Positions 15,358-24,261 of a stretch of DNA of 64,000 bases are shown here, piece after piece. The translations under genes were made by a program, and so were the position numbers. Source of the DNA: Solidesulfovibrio fructosivorans JJ] (GTDB taxonomy: Bacteria > Desulfobacterota > Desulfovibrionia > Desulfovibrionales > Desulfovibrionaceae); NCBI RefSeq assembly GCF_000179555.1, contig NZ_AECZ01000004.1, positions 1-64,000 on the forward strand, in the 5' to 3' direction. Within the stretch, counting starts at the first letter, position 1, and every line of letters begins with the position of its first letter. The notes under the pieces are model-generated. The model did not search any database, was not told where the DNA came from, and saw only the letters and a list, made by a program, of their open reading frames with translations.

Positions 15358-16869
15358 TCATGAACCGCGCTCGACAATTTTTCTTCCTGTTCTGGCAGCT
15401 TCTGTCTCTTTGATGGTTATATTTCTGTCACGCATTTTCTTAAGGCCCTCGTTAAGATCCTCGGCCATTACCACGATGAGCCGCAGCCGGTCCTCGGACA
15501 TGGGAACGCTTTCCTCAAGCAAGGCATTCAAATCAAAGGCCCGCCTGAGACTTGCATAGGCCGCCTCCCTGACCACATAAGCGATGTCAGCCCCGGACGC
15601 TCCGACAAGATCTTCGATAATTGCCTCCAAATCGACATCCTTGGCCAGCGGAAGCTTTTGGACGTGGATATGGAGGATCTTGCGGCAACCATCACGGTCA
15701 GGCGGTGGAATTTCGATAAGCCGGTCGAAGCGGCCAGGACGCAACAGGGCCTGGTCTAGGAGGTCCATTCTGTTCGTGGTGGCCAAAACGGCTACCCGCC
15801 CAAGGTCATGGATGCCGTCCAGAATGGTGAGGAGCTGGGTCGTAAACCGGCTGTCGAGACGTAGACTTTCATCGGAAGAGCGTGCTTGGGCGATGGCGTC
15901 AATTTCATCGAAAAAAACAACGGCTGGCTGGCTCTTCTGCGCTTCATCGAAGAGGTTGCGGAGGTTCTCCTCCGATTCGCCGTGCCATTTGGTGATAAGC
16001 TCCGGCCCACTGACCGAAAAAAAGCGAGCGCCAGACTCGTGGGCCACGGCCCGGGCCAGCAACGTCTTGCCGCACCCCGGCGGTCCATAGAGCAACACTC
16101 CACGCGGGGGCGATATGCCAAGGTGGCGTAACACTTCCGGGTGCTTAAGCGGAAGCTCGACGGTTTCCCGCAGAATTCGTATGACTTTGTCCAAACCACC
16201 GACGTCAGCGTAAGTCGTGACCGGAATCGCATGTTCGGTATCAGGTGCAGGGTTTGCTGAAGATGCGGCCATGCGGACCGCATGACTTAGGCTAAGTTCT
16301 TTGTTTTTGAGCCAGGACGCTGGTGGGCCTGCATCCTTCTCAGGCTCATGAGCAACGGCATCATCCACTCTTGGGGCATTGAAGTACGGGCAAAGAGCAA
16401 GGTGCCGTTCGGACGCAGCTTCCCGAAGACGCTTTTTTAAGGCCTCCCGGTCCAACTTTCCATCTTCGCTGAGAAAAGGCCGGACATGCCGCAGGTAGAG
16501 ACAGCCCCAATCGTAGCCTTGCTGCGACCGGCAATAGGCTACGGCGTCTGGCGCCATGTCGTGGGCCGTAGTGCAATCCAGGATAATCAAGGCGTGCTCG
16601 AGATCCTCTCCGGACAGGAGCGCTTCGCCCAGATGGAGGGTCGATCCTGGCTGGTCCTTGACCAAGGCCACCAGGTCGAGCAGCACATCCCGAAATACAT
16701 CCGCCTCGGCCAGACGCATAGGCAGTTGGACGACGCCTTTTTCCTCCCCCTTTGAGTGAAAGCCGGGTAGGAGGCGCACTAGTCGCAACACACGCTTATC
16801 CGCGTCTTCGTCTCCGCTTAGGCGAAATTCGAGAACAAACGGAAGGCTCTTGAGATCAATGCCTGACAT
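15358..16869 (-). CDS. AAA+ ATPase of the Cdc48/PAN type
   Basis: A 503-residue protein. Residues 1-210 form a novel-looking N-domain (with LIILDCTTAHDMAPDAVAYC). Residues about 215-480 form one classical AAA module: YADVGGLDKVIRILRETVELPL, Walker A GPPGCGKT, the pore-loop region KWHGESEENLRNLF, Walker B VVFFDEIDAI, the second region of homology ATTNRMDLLDQALLRPGRFDRLIEI with both arginine fingers, and a GADIAYVVREAA sensor 2 helix. This is the pattern of unfoldases such as Cdc48, PAN and FtsH. There is no protease domain or HbYX C-terminus (it ends IVERGS). It starts on the stop of the small gene upstream (TGATG). Confidence 0.9.
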   Translation of the reverse strand: MSGIDLKSLPFVLEFRLSGDEDADKRVLRLVRLLPGFHSKGEEKGVVQLPMRLAEADVFRDVLLDLVALVKDQPGSTLHLGEALLSGEDLEHALIILDCTTAHDMAPDAVAYCRSQQGYDWGCLYLRHVRPFLSEDGKLDREALKKRLREAASERHLALCPYFNAPRVDDAVAHEPEKDAGPPASWLKNKELSLSHAVRMAASSANPAPDTEHAIPVTTYADVGGLDKVIRILRETVELPLKHPEVLRHLGISPPRGVLLYGPPGCGKTLLARAVAHESGARFFSVSGPELITKWHGESEENLRNLFDEAQKSQPAVVFFDEIDAIAQARSSDESLRLDSRFTTQLLTILDGIHDLGRVAVLATTNRMDLLDQALLRPGRFDRLIEIPPPDRDGCRKILHIHVQKLPLAKDVDLEAIIEDLVGASGADIAYVVREAAYASLRRAFDLNALLEESVPMSEDRLRLIVVMAEDLNEGLKKMRDRNITIKETEAARTGRKIVERGS

Positions 16870-17099
16870 CAGGGGACCTGTCGAAAAGCCTCAGCCCGAG
16901 GCTCACGAAGCCGCAGCCCCAAACATGGACGATAAGAGGTCTCGAATAATGTACTGAGTTCGCAGGCGCGAAAAAGGACGGCAGGCATCACCGCCAAGGT
17001 TCCATCGACAAAAACATTCACGCAGCCGGGGTTGCACGCCCCGGCTACCCTGTCGGGGGGAGTTGTCCCCTCGTCACTCTCGGCTCTGCTCCTGAGCAT
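16869..17099 (-). CDS. 76 aa protein coupled to the AAA+ ATPase
   Basis: GAGAGG precedes the ATG at 17099, and the TGA shares a base with the ATG of the AAA+ gene, a strong sign of translational coupling. The peptide contains NPGCVNVFVDGTLAVMPAVLF and three Cys residues but no recognised fold. It is GC-rich like the ATPase. It is probably the first gene of the five-gene operon 17099-14620 and may be a partner of the unfoldase. Confidence 0.55.
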   Translation of the reverse strand: MLRSRAESDEGTTPPDRVAGACNPGCVNVFVDGTLAVMPAVLFRACELSTLFETSYRPCLGLRLREPRAEAFRQVP

Positions 17100-17135
17100 T
17101 TGCGCCTCTCATGCATTGGAAACCATAGAAATAAA

Positions 17136-17165
17136 AAAAACCGCGTCAGGCGGCGCGGTTTTTTG
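17136..17165. terminator. Bidirectional terminator at the operon edge
   Basis: AACCGCGTC and GGCGCGGTT pair, flanked by an A-run on the left and a T-run on the right. Confidence 0.75.
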
Positions 17166-17344
17166 CTTTGACAAACCCCTACCGCTGCTTTGAACGGTAG
17201 GAGTCATCGGCTTCCACAAGCGGTTCAAGGGGGACCCCATCCCCTTTTTTTAAGGTAGATTTTTTCGAACAGACTGTCAAGAACAAACGCCATTGAAAGC
17301 AATTCCCATAATACTGTGAAATATGGGCTATCCCTGAAGAGTCG

Positions 17345-17506
17345 ACTACCACTGCCACAGTCGCGCCAACGGCTGACCAAAGCCGCGCCAACGTACGGAT
17401 TCCAGGCTGAATAAAATAAGAAGACCCCGTTGGCTCTCCGCCAACGAGATCACTTTTTCACAGGGGCTTTTGGAATGATTTTAGGGGGTTAATTCACGCT
17501 TGTGGT
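17345..17506. other. Right end of element A (arm-site-like repeats, tRNA-side)
   Basis: Contains CGCGCCAACG twice (about 17354 and 17382) and a CCGTTGG/CCAACG hairpin at about 17429-17448, then TTAGGGGGTTAATTCACGCTTGTGGTGT running into the tRNA half. The same layout with sequence changes precedes the second repeat (45210-45348). Repeats of GCCAACG on this side and CGTTGGC on the other side of the tRNA half suggest integrase arm-binding sites. Confidence 0.55.
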
Positions 17507-17543
17507 GTGTCAAGCAAGCGCTCTCCCCCTGAGCTACGGTCCT
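17507..17543 (-). tRNA. tRNA-Val(GAC) 5' half, attachment-site remnant 1
   Basis: Read on the minus strand, AGGACCG, TA, GCTC-AGGGGGA-GAGC, then CTTGC and TTGACAC give acceptor strand, D arm and anticodon stem-loop 5' side with anticodon GAC. The 3' half is absent: after GACAC the sequence continues ACCACAAGCG. It cannot make a tRNA and is best read as an att site left by integration at the anticodon loop. Confidence 0.8.
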
Positions 17544-17720
17544 ATAAACAGAATCAGGGAACAGGCTAAATGCCCCAAACTCGTCCCGAAGTCAACCCCA
17601 AATCTTTCGTTCCCAAGAAAAAGTTGGGGGCCAAAACCGTTGGCTTCGTTGGCGCGTCGTTGGCTCGGGGTAAGTACGGATTTGGGGTGGGGAGGTCAAG
17701 GGGTTTTTACTCAGGGGAGG
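17544..17720. repeat. Conserved tRNA upstream block, attachment repeat 1
   Basis: Practically identical to 45386-45560 and 58662-58835. It contains three CGTTGGC copies (17638-17665) and, on the tRNA strand, TTGACT-17-TTTAGC as a possible promoter. Four bases about 140 bp from the tRNA end differ between the copies (GGGT here) inside otherwise matching text. This is the left end of element B. Confidence 0.75.
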
Positions 17721-17926
17721 AGAAAATCGGACGTTGGGGGAGGACGGGAGAATATAAATAATGTGTTATTTAAGTATGTTAACTAAAAATACCAAGGGGT
17801 TACGTGGGGAGCAATGTGGACAGATGTCTTTAAGGTTGATAAAATACTTAAATACACAGTTTCAGCACATAGATAGCATATAAATATTAACAACCTTCCT
17901 GACATTATTTTTTTCATAGGAAACAC

Positions 17927-19861
17927 ATGCCAAGTCGCCCTATCCAACACCAACTAGAAGATCTTTCAAGAACAAAATTCAAGATTACCCTTCCATGCGA
18001 ATGGGTCTTTCGAGATAAATATAATGATTATGGTATTGATGGCGAAGTCGAGATTTTCGACAAAGACGGTAAATCAACTGGATTATTATTCTTTGTACAG
18101 CTTAAAGCAACTCAATCCGCTAATAAAAAACTTGTCAAAACAGTTAAATTCAATGTCGACACATTAAACTACTATCGCTCACTCCCAGTCCCTGTGCTGA
18201 TCGCTCGATACGACGCGACGAATGATTGTTTTTTAACAATGTGGGCTCACGAAATTGATTTATTTTATGCCATCAAGGCCCAAAAATCAATATCCGTAAG
18301 ATTCAGAGAAGGGAGTGAATGGGAAGTTCAAGACAAACAAAACATTGTATTTTTTTTAGAAAAACACAGAGCTCTCGCAAAGCAAAATTTACCAATTCCA
18401 ATCCCGACCATTGTTACAATAGATAAAAAATCTACATTTATAATCAACAATTACACACTCAAAGGTGATATCATCAACAAGCTCGCAGAGCACAATGACA
18501 TAATCAAGACAACACATGACCATCATGAAGCATTGATCGACATATTGATAAACGCTGAACAAGTTATAGTGCGCGTACTAGGCGATCCACGCTGCACATT
18601 CCAATATACGCCGCCAGAAGATAAAATTCTTCTTGTCGAAGAGATAACTGATCTTATCTTAATAGGAATCGCTGGAGCTATAGCCCAGAGAGAAATGAAT
18701 GATTTAGCTGCTAAAATTATTTTTTCGGGAAACATTAGCGAGAAGGTGTCGAGGAATCTCAATATTTTGCAATTATTTTTGCCTCATCTTCTTAGATCAT
18801 CTTACTATGACAGCGCGCTAAAATTAATTTCATCGGTCTTACAGGACGACAAATCATGCATTTTGGAATTCATTACCCATACATGCATTTTAATTTCTTT
18901 AAATCGTACAAATGAAAAGCAAGCGTCAGCAATTGAATCTTTTTTATTTAATTGTGCAGAAATAAGCAAAACCATCGACAAACAAAAATATGGAACAAAT
19001 TTATACAACATTGGAAACTTCTACAGAAGCAAGCATTTACCTCGAAAAGCCATTAAATTTTATCTTAGGGCACGGAAATTTCAACCAGCCTACTATAAGC
19101 AGGGATATTTTTTTGCAGAACTTGGTGGACTTTTTTTCCATATTAATAAATTTAAAATATCCGCGTCATTCTATAAAAAAGCCCTTGAGATTGAGTCGAA
19201 AAAAGATTGGATACCTCTTTATGCTGACGCGCTTATGTTTTGCGGCAACTACCAAGAATCTCTCAACACCTTAGATCCTTACATCAATTCTGAAAAGAAC
19301 TGTGCGGACGAGTGGGTATTAAAGAATTTCTTTTTAGACAATATCGTAAATAATTTCAAAGTAAAATCACAAGACAGGAATGAGAACCTAGCCAACAAAC
19401 TTGCCGATATAAGATTGTCAGAAAAAGATGAACTTAGAAAAAAACTTGAAAGTTCGCTTGAATCTGACTTTTTATGCGCTCTCGCCTGGTACAATATCGC
19501 ACAAAATCACTACCGTGAAGCTGATATTTATAGCGCGGCTGTTTCATTTATATTTTCTTCATTGCTGAGTAGAACTGATGTCGAAGGATGGGTAAATGCT
19601 GTATCCTGCCTTCTTAATATCAAAAAACATGACGGCTTAATCATCCACACGATAAAAACAGCATACGCTATAAATAGAGAGTCGTTTCGATCATCACTTT
19701 ATTCTCGACTAGAAGAAAGCTGTGTCGATAGTTCAAGTATTATTGATGCATTAGAAGCTATCATTACAACATGCGCCACTGACAAAGAAGATGCAGAACT
19801 TAGAATTCCAGATGAAGCAGGAAAAATGAATGATATTCTAGGTCTTATTAAAAAAGAATAG
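17927..19861 (+). CDS. DUF4365 (nuclease-like) + TPR protein
   Basis: A 644-residue protein. Residues 8-135 form a DUF4365 domain: QHQLEDLSRTKFK, then YGIDGEVEIFDKDG and LLFFVQLKATQS. The Asp/Glu and QxK spacing is that of PD-(D/E)xK nucleases. The middle (150-330) is unassigned. Residues about 350-640 are paired helices with TPR periodicity (NIGNFYRSKHLPRKAIKFYL, AELGGLFFHINKFKISASFY). DUF4365 proteins are common in prokaryotic defence islands; an abortive-infection role is an inference. It is AT-rich, alone, and the first cargo gene of B right after the attachment repeat. Confidence 0.8.
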   Translation: MPSRPIQHQLEDLSRTKFKITLPCEWVFRDKYNDYGIDGEVEIFDKDGKSTGLLFFVQLKATQSANKKLVKTVKFNVDTLNYYRSLPVPVLIARYDATNDCFLTMWAHEIDLFYAIKAQKSISVRFREGSEWEVQDKQNIVFFLEKHRALAKQNLPIPIPTIVTIDKKSTFIINNYTLKGDIINKLAEHNDIIKTTHDHHEALIDILINAEQVIVRVLGDPRCTFQYTPPEDKILLVEEITDLILIGIAGAIAQREMNDLAAKIIFSGNISEKVSRNLNILQLFLPHLLRSSYYDSALKLISSVLQDDKSCILEFITHTCILISLNRTNEKQASAIESFLFNCAEISKTIDKQKYGTNLYNIGNFYRSKHLPRKAIKFYLRARKFQPAYYKQGYFFAELGGLFFHINKFKISASFYKKALEIESKKDWIPLYADALMFCGNYQESLNTLDPYINSEKNCADEWVLKNFFLDNIVNNFKVKSQDRNENLANKLADIRLSEKDELRKKLESSLESDFLCALAWYNIAQNHYREADIYSAAVSFIFSSLLSRTDVEGWVNAVSCLLNIKKHDGLIIHTIKTAYAINRESFRSSLYSRLEESCVDSSSIIDALEAIITTCATDKEDAELRIPDEAGKMNDILGLIKKE

Positions 19862-19872
19862 TTTTTTATAAA

Positions 19873-20012
19873 GACCCACGTCACCGTCTTCACAGGACGA
19901 CACGGGCCTTTTCGCAACTATTCCAAAAAAATTCAGCTAGTTCTAAATTTTCTCAAAGAGAACTTTCCCAGCTTCGGAAGCAGAGAACTTGAAAAATCTT
20001 TCGGTCGCAATA
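19873..20012 (-). pseudogene. AbrB tail + terminator, unit 1
   Basis: RFFKFSASEAGKVLFEKI then stop at 19943 is the last ~20 residues of an AbrB-type regulator. It is followed by the GACCCACGTCAC hairpin (19873-19908). No HTH part or start codon is present. It begins about 35 bases after the stop of the gene at 20049-20552 on the same strand. Confidence 0.75.
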
Positions 20013-20048
20013 AATATTTTTATCCTCAAAACATAATGTAACAATTTA

Positions 20049-20552
20049 TCACTTTATTATAAGTAGTATTTGAGACAAAAGAATCAATATCCACGCGAGC
20101 CCAAGAGCTAGAGGGATGAGAACTGAAGGAAATGCACCGTCTTTTCTGATGTTACCCCACCCACCACCGCCACATATTTGAGGACAATTTTTTTTATGAT
20201 CAGGAGGGAGTTCATCCCATGACTTGACCAGTTCATCAATGGATTTTTCAGCAGCACTTATCCCACGCTTTAACATAAAAGACAAAATAATACCGACGAA
20301 TGATAAAATGAAACGAGAAAATACCACTAAAAGCGTAAAGCCCGTCGTGGCCTTACAACTTGTGTTTGATTGAGCAACTAGTGTAAAAGCATAGGCAGCA
20401 AAGAGAAAGCCATTGACCTGAAGAAGCCAGACAACGCGCTGATTTATCAGGTTGTCTTCATGCTGGATTTGATTCCTTGTGTGTTCATAGAAAAAAGTTA
20501 TTTTTCCTTTATCACAAGAAACAACATCATCAGGAGTATTACTTTCATTCAT
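20049..20552 (-). CDS. Membrane protein with N-terminal YEHTRNQI motif
   Basis: A 167-residue protein from the ATG at 20552 (GAGAG upstream). FFYEHTRNQIQHEDNLINQRVVWLLQVNGFLFAAYAF begins a hydrophobic segment, a second follows at LLVVFSRFILSFVGIILSF, and a last one ends the protein (VLIPLALGLAWILILLSQIL). This arrangement occurs in small membrane proteins of defence islands, but I cannot name the family with certainty. It is one cassette of the B left zone, with an AbrB tail directly downstream. Confidence 0.7.
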   Translation of the reverse strand: MNESNTPDDVVSCDKGKITFFYEHTRNQIQHEDNLINQRVVWLLQVNGFLFAAYAFTLVAQSNTSCKATTGFTLLVVFSRFILSFVGIILSFMLKRGISAAEKSIDELVKSWDELPPDHKKNCPQICGGGGWGNIRKDGAFPSVLIPLALGLAWILILLSQILLIIK

Positions 20553-20642
20553 TTTTACACTCTCGATTGAGGCCAATGACTATTGCAAAAGCTATGTCTT
20601 ATGACTAAAATCATCGATACTATCGTTTTATAAATAAGTAAA

Positions 20643-20822
20643 GACCCACATCACTCCCTCTTCACCGGACGACGTGGGCCATAATGCGCAACTATTCCAA
20701 AAAATCCAGCTAGTTCGAAATTTTCTCCAGGACGATTTTTCCGGCTTCAAAGGCAAAAAACTTGAAGCTCTCCCCCTGGTTGAAACCGTAGTCCTTAAGG
20801 AAAAACTCTGGAATTTCCAGTA
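20643..20822 (-). pseudogene. AbrB tail + terminator, unit 2
   Basis: Residues IPEFFLKDYGFNQGESFKFF then AFEAGKIVLEKISN (stop at 20709) are the AbrB C-terminal half, followed by the terminator at 20643-20680. It starts about 11 bases after the stop of 20836-21618. The text is diverged from AbrB-1, so the tail comes from a sister gene. Confidence 0.78.
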
Positions 20823-20835
20823 GCTATTCTCACCA

Positions 20836-21618
20836 TCAGCCACCTACATTTTGCAACAAGCTTTGTGCATATTCTATGCATCGATTGTCAATCTTATTGC
20901 CAAATTCTTCTTCTAATTCGGCTCGTGAAGGAAGATGATAATCCGATGATCGCTCCCAAACCTCTTTTGACAAATCCTCAGCAGCCTTAATGATGGGATG
21001 TGGCGGGATTCTGACCTTGACAATAGAACCACTTTGTGCCGCTAATGCTGTTAAAACCCCGGCTGCTTTAATAGTTAAAGAAAGAGAAAATCTTCCAGCT
21101 TTTCGGATGCCTCTCCAAGAATCTTCTTCTAGGGCGCGCAATTCAGCATCATACCACTCAATAATATTTGTACATTTAGGAAAAAATTCTTGCTTATACA
21201 ATTCTGGTAAAATATTCTCTCTAGCATCACGGGGAGAAATGATAAATATGCGAAGGAGATGTTTGGACGCAGTGATAAAATCATTGCGCAATGCACATAT
21301 ATAGGCTAGCCCATGATTGGCTCTTGCCATTAAATATTTATTTGTTACATCGCCAGTCTTAAGACTTGGGTCTAGCGATGTGTTTTTCAATAAATTATCT
21401 TCAGCGAATCGCAACCTCACTTCTTTTGTCTCATTATTCTGAGCTGTAATGGCGTCTCCTATAGCCTCAAAAGCGGCTCCCATCTCTCGAAGTATAAGTT
21501 GATCAAGTGATTTCTTAATATGCTTTATTTCGTTTAGTTGTTGTGTCTTTTTCTTCAAGTCAACGACAATCTTAGCAACCTTGAGTAAAGAAAGAGCCGT
21601 TTCAAGTTCGATGCTCAT
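20836..21618 (-). CDS. Helical protein of unknown function
   Basis: A 260-residue protein, nearly all predicted helix, with AGGGGAACGT before the ATG. The N-terminus is coiled-coil-like (KIVVDLKKKTQQLNEIKHIKKSLDQLILREM). The middle (NHGLAYICALRNDFITASKHLLRIF) resembles a TPR-type helix pair. A hydrophobic patch at ~180-200 (LSLTIKAAGVLTALAAQSG) could insert in a membrane. Unassigned cargo of B, with an AbrB tail following at once. Confidence 0.65.
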   Translation of the reverse strand: MSIELETALSLLKVAKIVVDLKKKTQQLNEIKHIKKSLDQLILREMGAAFEAIGDAITAQNNETKEVRLRFAEDNLLKNTSLDPSLKTGDVTNKYLMARANHGLAYICALRNDFITASKHLLRIFIISPRDARENILPELYKQEFFPKCTNIIEWYDAELRALEEDSWRGIRKAGRFSLSLTIKAAGVLTALAAQSGSIVKVRIPPHPIIKAAEDLSKEVWERSSDYHLPSRAELEEEFGNKIDNRCIEYAQSLLQNVGG

Positions 21619-21868
21619 ACGTTCCCCTGCCTATTCTGTTCGGTCTCCCCTACTATTCCATTTCCTCTCATGCTTTGACCACACTGAGCATAATTTATTC
21701 AACAACCTAACGCAGGCTCAACAATTTTATAGAATACATATTGCATACGTCCCAACTCTATGGGAATAGACGAAACCGTCAATCAAAAACGGTACGTCAC
21801 TATATGACATAAATTATTTGCCACGAGATCTCTTAGCAAGGGATTTATCTCGTCGGATAATTGACAAG

Positions 21869-22195
21869 TTAAATTAACATATTATTCTCGAATTTTTTTA
21901 TAAGATGAATTATGCCACCAGCAACACCAGCCACTGCTACACCGCCAAGAAATACTGGGTTGATGGCAGCTACAGCAGCAAAGCCACTTCCAATTAATCC
22001 TAAAGCGCCTGAAGTGCCAATAGCTCCAGACACAGCACTAGCACCAGTTACAATAGCTCCGCCGATTGAAGCAATGGTTTCAGTTGCTATGATGGCAGTG
22101 GCTACACCTGTAGCAACACCACCTCCCGTTTCTTCAGGGAATTCCTTACCTAACTCGCGAGTTGCATGCAGAAGATGATGCACTAAATGGTTCAT
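21869..22195 (-). CDS. Small glycine-zipper membrane protein
   Basis: A 108-residue protein from the ATG at 22195 with GAAGGACATA upstream. After a short N-terminus (NHLVHHLLHATRELGKEF), two long Gly/Ala-rich hydrophobic stretches with GxxxG spacing follow (GGGVATGVATAIIATETIAS and FLGGVAVAGVAGGIIHLIKK). Such glycine-zipper proteins oligomerise in membranes and include pore-forming effectors; toxicity here is only a possibility. It lies between cargo genes, with about 220 bases of gene-free DNA on each side. Confidence 0.7.
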   Translation of the reverse strand: MNHLVHHLLHATRELGKEFPEETGGGVATGVATAIIATETIASIGGAIVTGASAVSGAIGTSGALGLIGSGFAAVAAINPVFLGGVAVAGVAGGIIHLIKKFENNMLI

Positions 22196-22413
22196 TATGT
22201 CCTTCAAAAGGAAGTTCAATAATTAGTTCCATCACTGAGTAATGGCATCAAAGCCTCGCAACAGAAAACAAGCAAGCAAGAGACCTGTATCGCTTTTACA
22301 CGTTAACAACTACCCAATGCACCCCGCCAATACAAGATAACCTTAAATTTCAGGGCTTACCTTTTTATATTGATCACCAAGTCTATATATCATACTCCTG
22401 AAAATAAAAACAA

Positions 22414-22590
22414 GCCCACGTCACCCCTCTTCACAGGACGACGTGGGCCTATCTGCACAATATTCCTGACAAACTAGCTGGCTAGATTTTTTCCAGGACA
22501 ATTTTCCCGGCTCAGGAGCAGAAAACTTGAAGCTCTCCCCAGGGTTGAACCCGTAGTTGGCCAATAGACACAAATTAATGTCATTTCTAA
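22414..22590 (-). pseudogene. AbrB tail + terminator, unit 3
   Basis: LLANYGFNPGESFKFSAPEPG and then LEKI with stop at 22482 form the AbrB end, apparently with a small frame slip near the end. The hairpin is at 22414-22448. The tail begins within about 50 bases of the stop of 22621-23301. Confidence 0.72.
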
Positions 22591-22620
22591 GCACAATTTT
22601 ATTGCACAAATCACCGAACA

Positions 22621-23301
22621 TCACTCAGGATCAAATTCACAGGGAGACATTATTATACCTGGGGCCAACCGGTATTGCTCTTTCTGTTCCTCGATGCACT
22701 CTAAATATTTTTTTGTAGCCCTATTTCTTTTAACTTGTTGTTGTAATACAGATGATTCAACTTCCAAGACTTTTCCAACCCCATATTGGATATTGTTCAT
22801 CGCCTGACCAATAACGGTGGTTAGCTGCTGCAGCCTATTGTTCGCAAGGTCATTAACGGTACTTTTTATCACTTCATTCGAATGACCAATTTCAGATAAT
22901 TCTTTTTTTAGTATTTTATTTAGATTTTCAATGTTTTCTTTTTCCTTTTCATATGTGCCGACAAGATCGTTCCCGACTTTTTCAATATGACCATTGACAA
23001 GCTCGATATTTTTATTGAGTGCAGAGACGCTATCATCTATTTTTAAAATTTTAGTCAAAGTACTCTTTGCTTGTAGTTCCACAGATGCTATCAGATCGTT
23101 TTGTTTATTTTTTTCTGATTGATCTACAGTTACCCGAAGGGCGCTTACGTATATCAATATGCATGTAACAGGAATTGCCAAACATAAAGTTACAATTTTT
23201 GCAACTTTTTCAGTTCCCCAATGTGAAGCACAAAAACTCCATGCGACAAGTGCTTGCGCCAAAATGATGCTAAAGACCGGATCTAAAAAAATATTTTTCA
23301 T
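22621..23301 (-). CDS. Two-span membrane protein with coiled coil
   Basis: A 226-residue protein. Two hydrophobic segments near the start (FSIILAQALVAWSFCASHW and IVTLCLAIPVTCILIYVSAL) are followed by a long soluble helical part with heptad-like text (ALNKNIELVNGHIEKVGNDL, EKEKENIENLNKILKKEL). This is a membrane-anchored coiled-coil layout of unknown function. A G-rich AGGGGG lies upstream of the ATG. B cargo cassette, flanked on both sides by AbrB tails. Confidence 0.65.
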   Translation of the reverse strand: MKNIFLDPVFSIILAQALVAWSFCASHWGTEKVAKIVTLCLAIPVTCILIYVSALRVTVDQSEKNKQNDLIASVELQAKSTLTKILKIDDSVSALNKNIELVNGHIEKVGNDLVGTYEKEKENIENLNKILKKELSEIGHSNEVIKSTVNDLANNRLQQLTTVIGQAMNNIQYGVGKVLEVESSVLQQQVKRNRATKKYLECIEEQKEQYRLAPGIIMSPCEFDPE

Positions 23302-23360
23302 TATTCATTGCCCCCTGCGTGGTATCTTATTCTAATACTTCTTACAGGCAAACAAATAAA

Positions 23361-23562
23361 GACCCACGTCACCCCTCTTCCCAGGACAACGTGGGCCATA
23401 ATGTGCAACTTTCCAAAAAAATGCTAGCTACTTCTTCTCCAGCACTATCTTGCCCTCTTCCAAGCTGGAGACCTTGAACTCGTCGCCCTGCTTGAAGCCG
23501 TAGTTGGCCAGGAGCGTCGGGGACAGACGGAGACCGTTCTTCGAGAACTTGGCAGCACCCGA
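23361..23562 (-). pseudogene. AbrB tail + terminator, unit 4
   Basis: GAAKFSKNGLRLSPTLLANY then the AbrB-1 end (VSSLEEGKIVLEKK), stop at 23428, hairpin at 23361-23396. This is the tail closest to AbrB-1 itself, lacking only the N-terminal half. It starts about 60 bases after the stop of the gene at 23620. Confidence 0.8.
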
Positions 23563-23619
23563 CCTGAACGTTCTTCCTGATTGTTATATCCCCATGATAA
23601 ATTACCTTTACTGAGGAAA

Positions 23620-24261
23620 TTATTCATGTGAATTTATTCTATCAAGATCAGATTGAGTGATTATCTCGTGAGACTCAGCCCAGTCTTGCAAAGAATCGAA
23701 CAACCAAGCTCGGCGCTTCCAATGAATTTTATTTGTCCTCTTATTTATAACACATGGCTTTATCATTACAGCATCTTTTGCAACTGATTGCATTACTTCC
23801 TTGAGAATAATATCCTTAATTTTTTCAAACTCATCGCTGTCTACAATAAATATGGGCCGAACATGAACCCCACCACTATTTTTACGAAGAATTTTAAAAC
23901 CAAGCCCAAGTTTTCTACAGGGAATGGCTAGATCGATTAGTTTCTTTTTAAGATCACATAAATCTAATTTTTCAATATTCCCAGAAATAATAACTCCAAT
24001 CATAACAAGATCTATCTTAATTGCAATAGCTGCATATGCACTAATATTAGCTAGCCGAGTTAGAGTGTCAGACACGACAGCCTTGTCAACGGTATAGCCA
24101 TGCGATGGGACATGCCAATGGAAGTGGTTTGCCGTCTGTTTAATAATGAATGTCAACACACTTACTTTATTATCTTTTTCAGGAATGTCGTCGGCTGTAA
24201 CCACGTACCCCTTCTTTTTCAGTACTTGCATTATTGACATGCAGAATTCGTTGTTATTCAT
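23620..24261 (-). CDS. Unknown alpha/beta cargo protein
   Basis: A 213-residue protein with GGGAGGAAGTT before the ATG. No membrane segment. Strand-helix text (VSVLTFIIKQTANHFHWHVP, IDLVMIGVIISGNIEKLDL, VHVRPIFIVDSDEFEKIKDI) suggests a mixed fold. The His-rich HFHWH and the C-terminal KIHWKRRAWLFDSL could be functional but match nothing I recognise. AT-rich B cargo. Confidence 0.6.
   Translation of the reverse strand: MNNNEFCMSIMQVLKKKGYVVTADDIPEKDNKVSVLTFIIKQTANHFHWHVPSHGYTVDKAVVSDTLTRLANISAYAAIAIKIDLVMIGVIISGNIEKLDLCDLKKKLIDLAIPCRKLGLGFKILRKNSGGVHVRPIFIVDSDEFEKIKDIILKEVMQSVAKDAVMIKPCVINKRTNKIHWKRRAWLFDSLQDWAESHEIITQSDLDRINSHE

Noticed and set aside
17179-17391. A 70-codon minus-strand open frame next to attachment repeat 1
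   Set aside because: It overlaps the GCCAACG arm-site-like repeats, has no ribosome site, and the matching end of element B has no such frame.
17507-17543. A functional tRNA-Val gene
   Set aside because: Only acceptor 5' strand, D arm and anticodon half are present at all three sites; no T arm or 3' acceptor follows.
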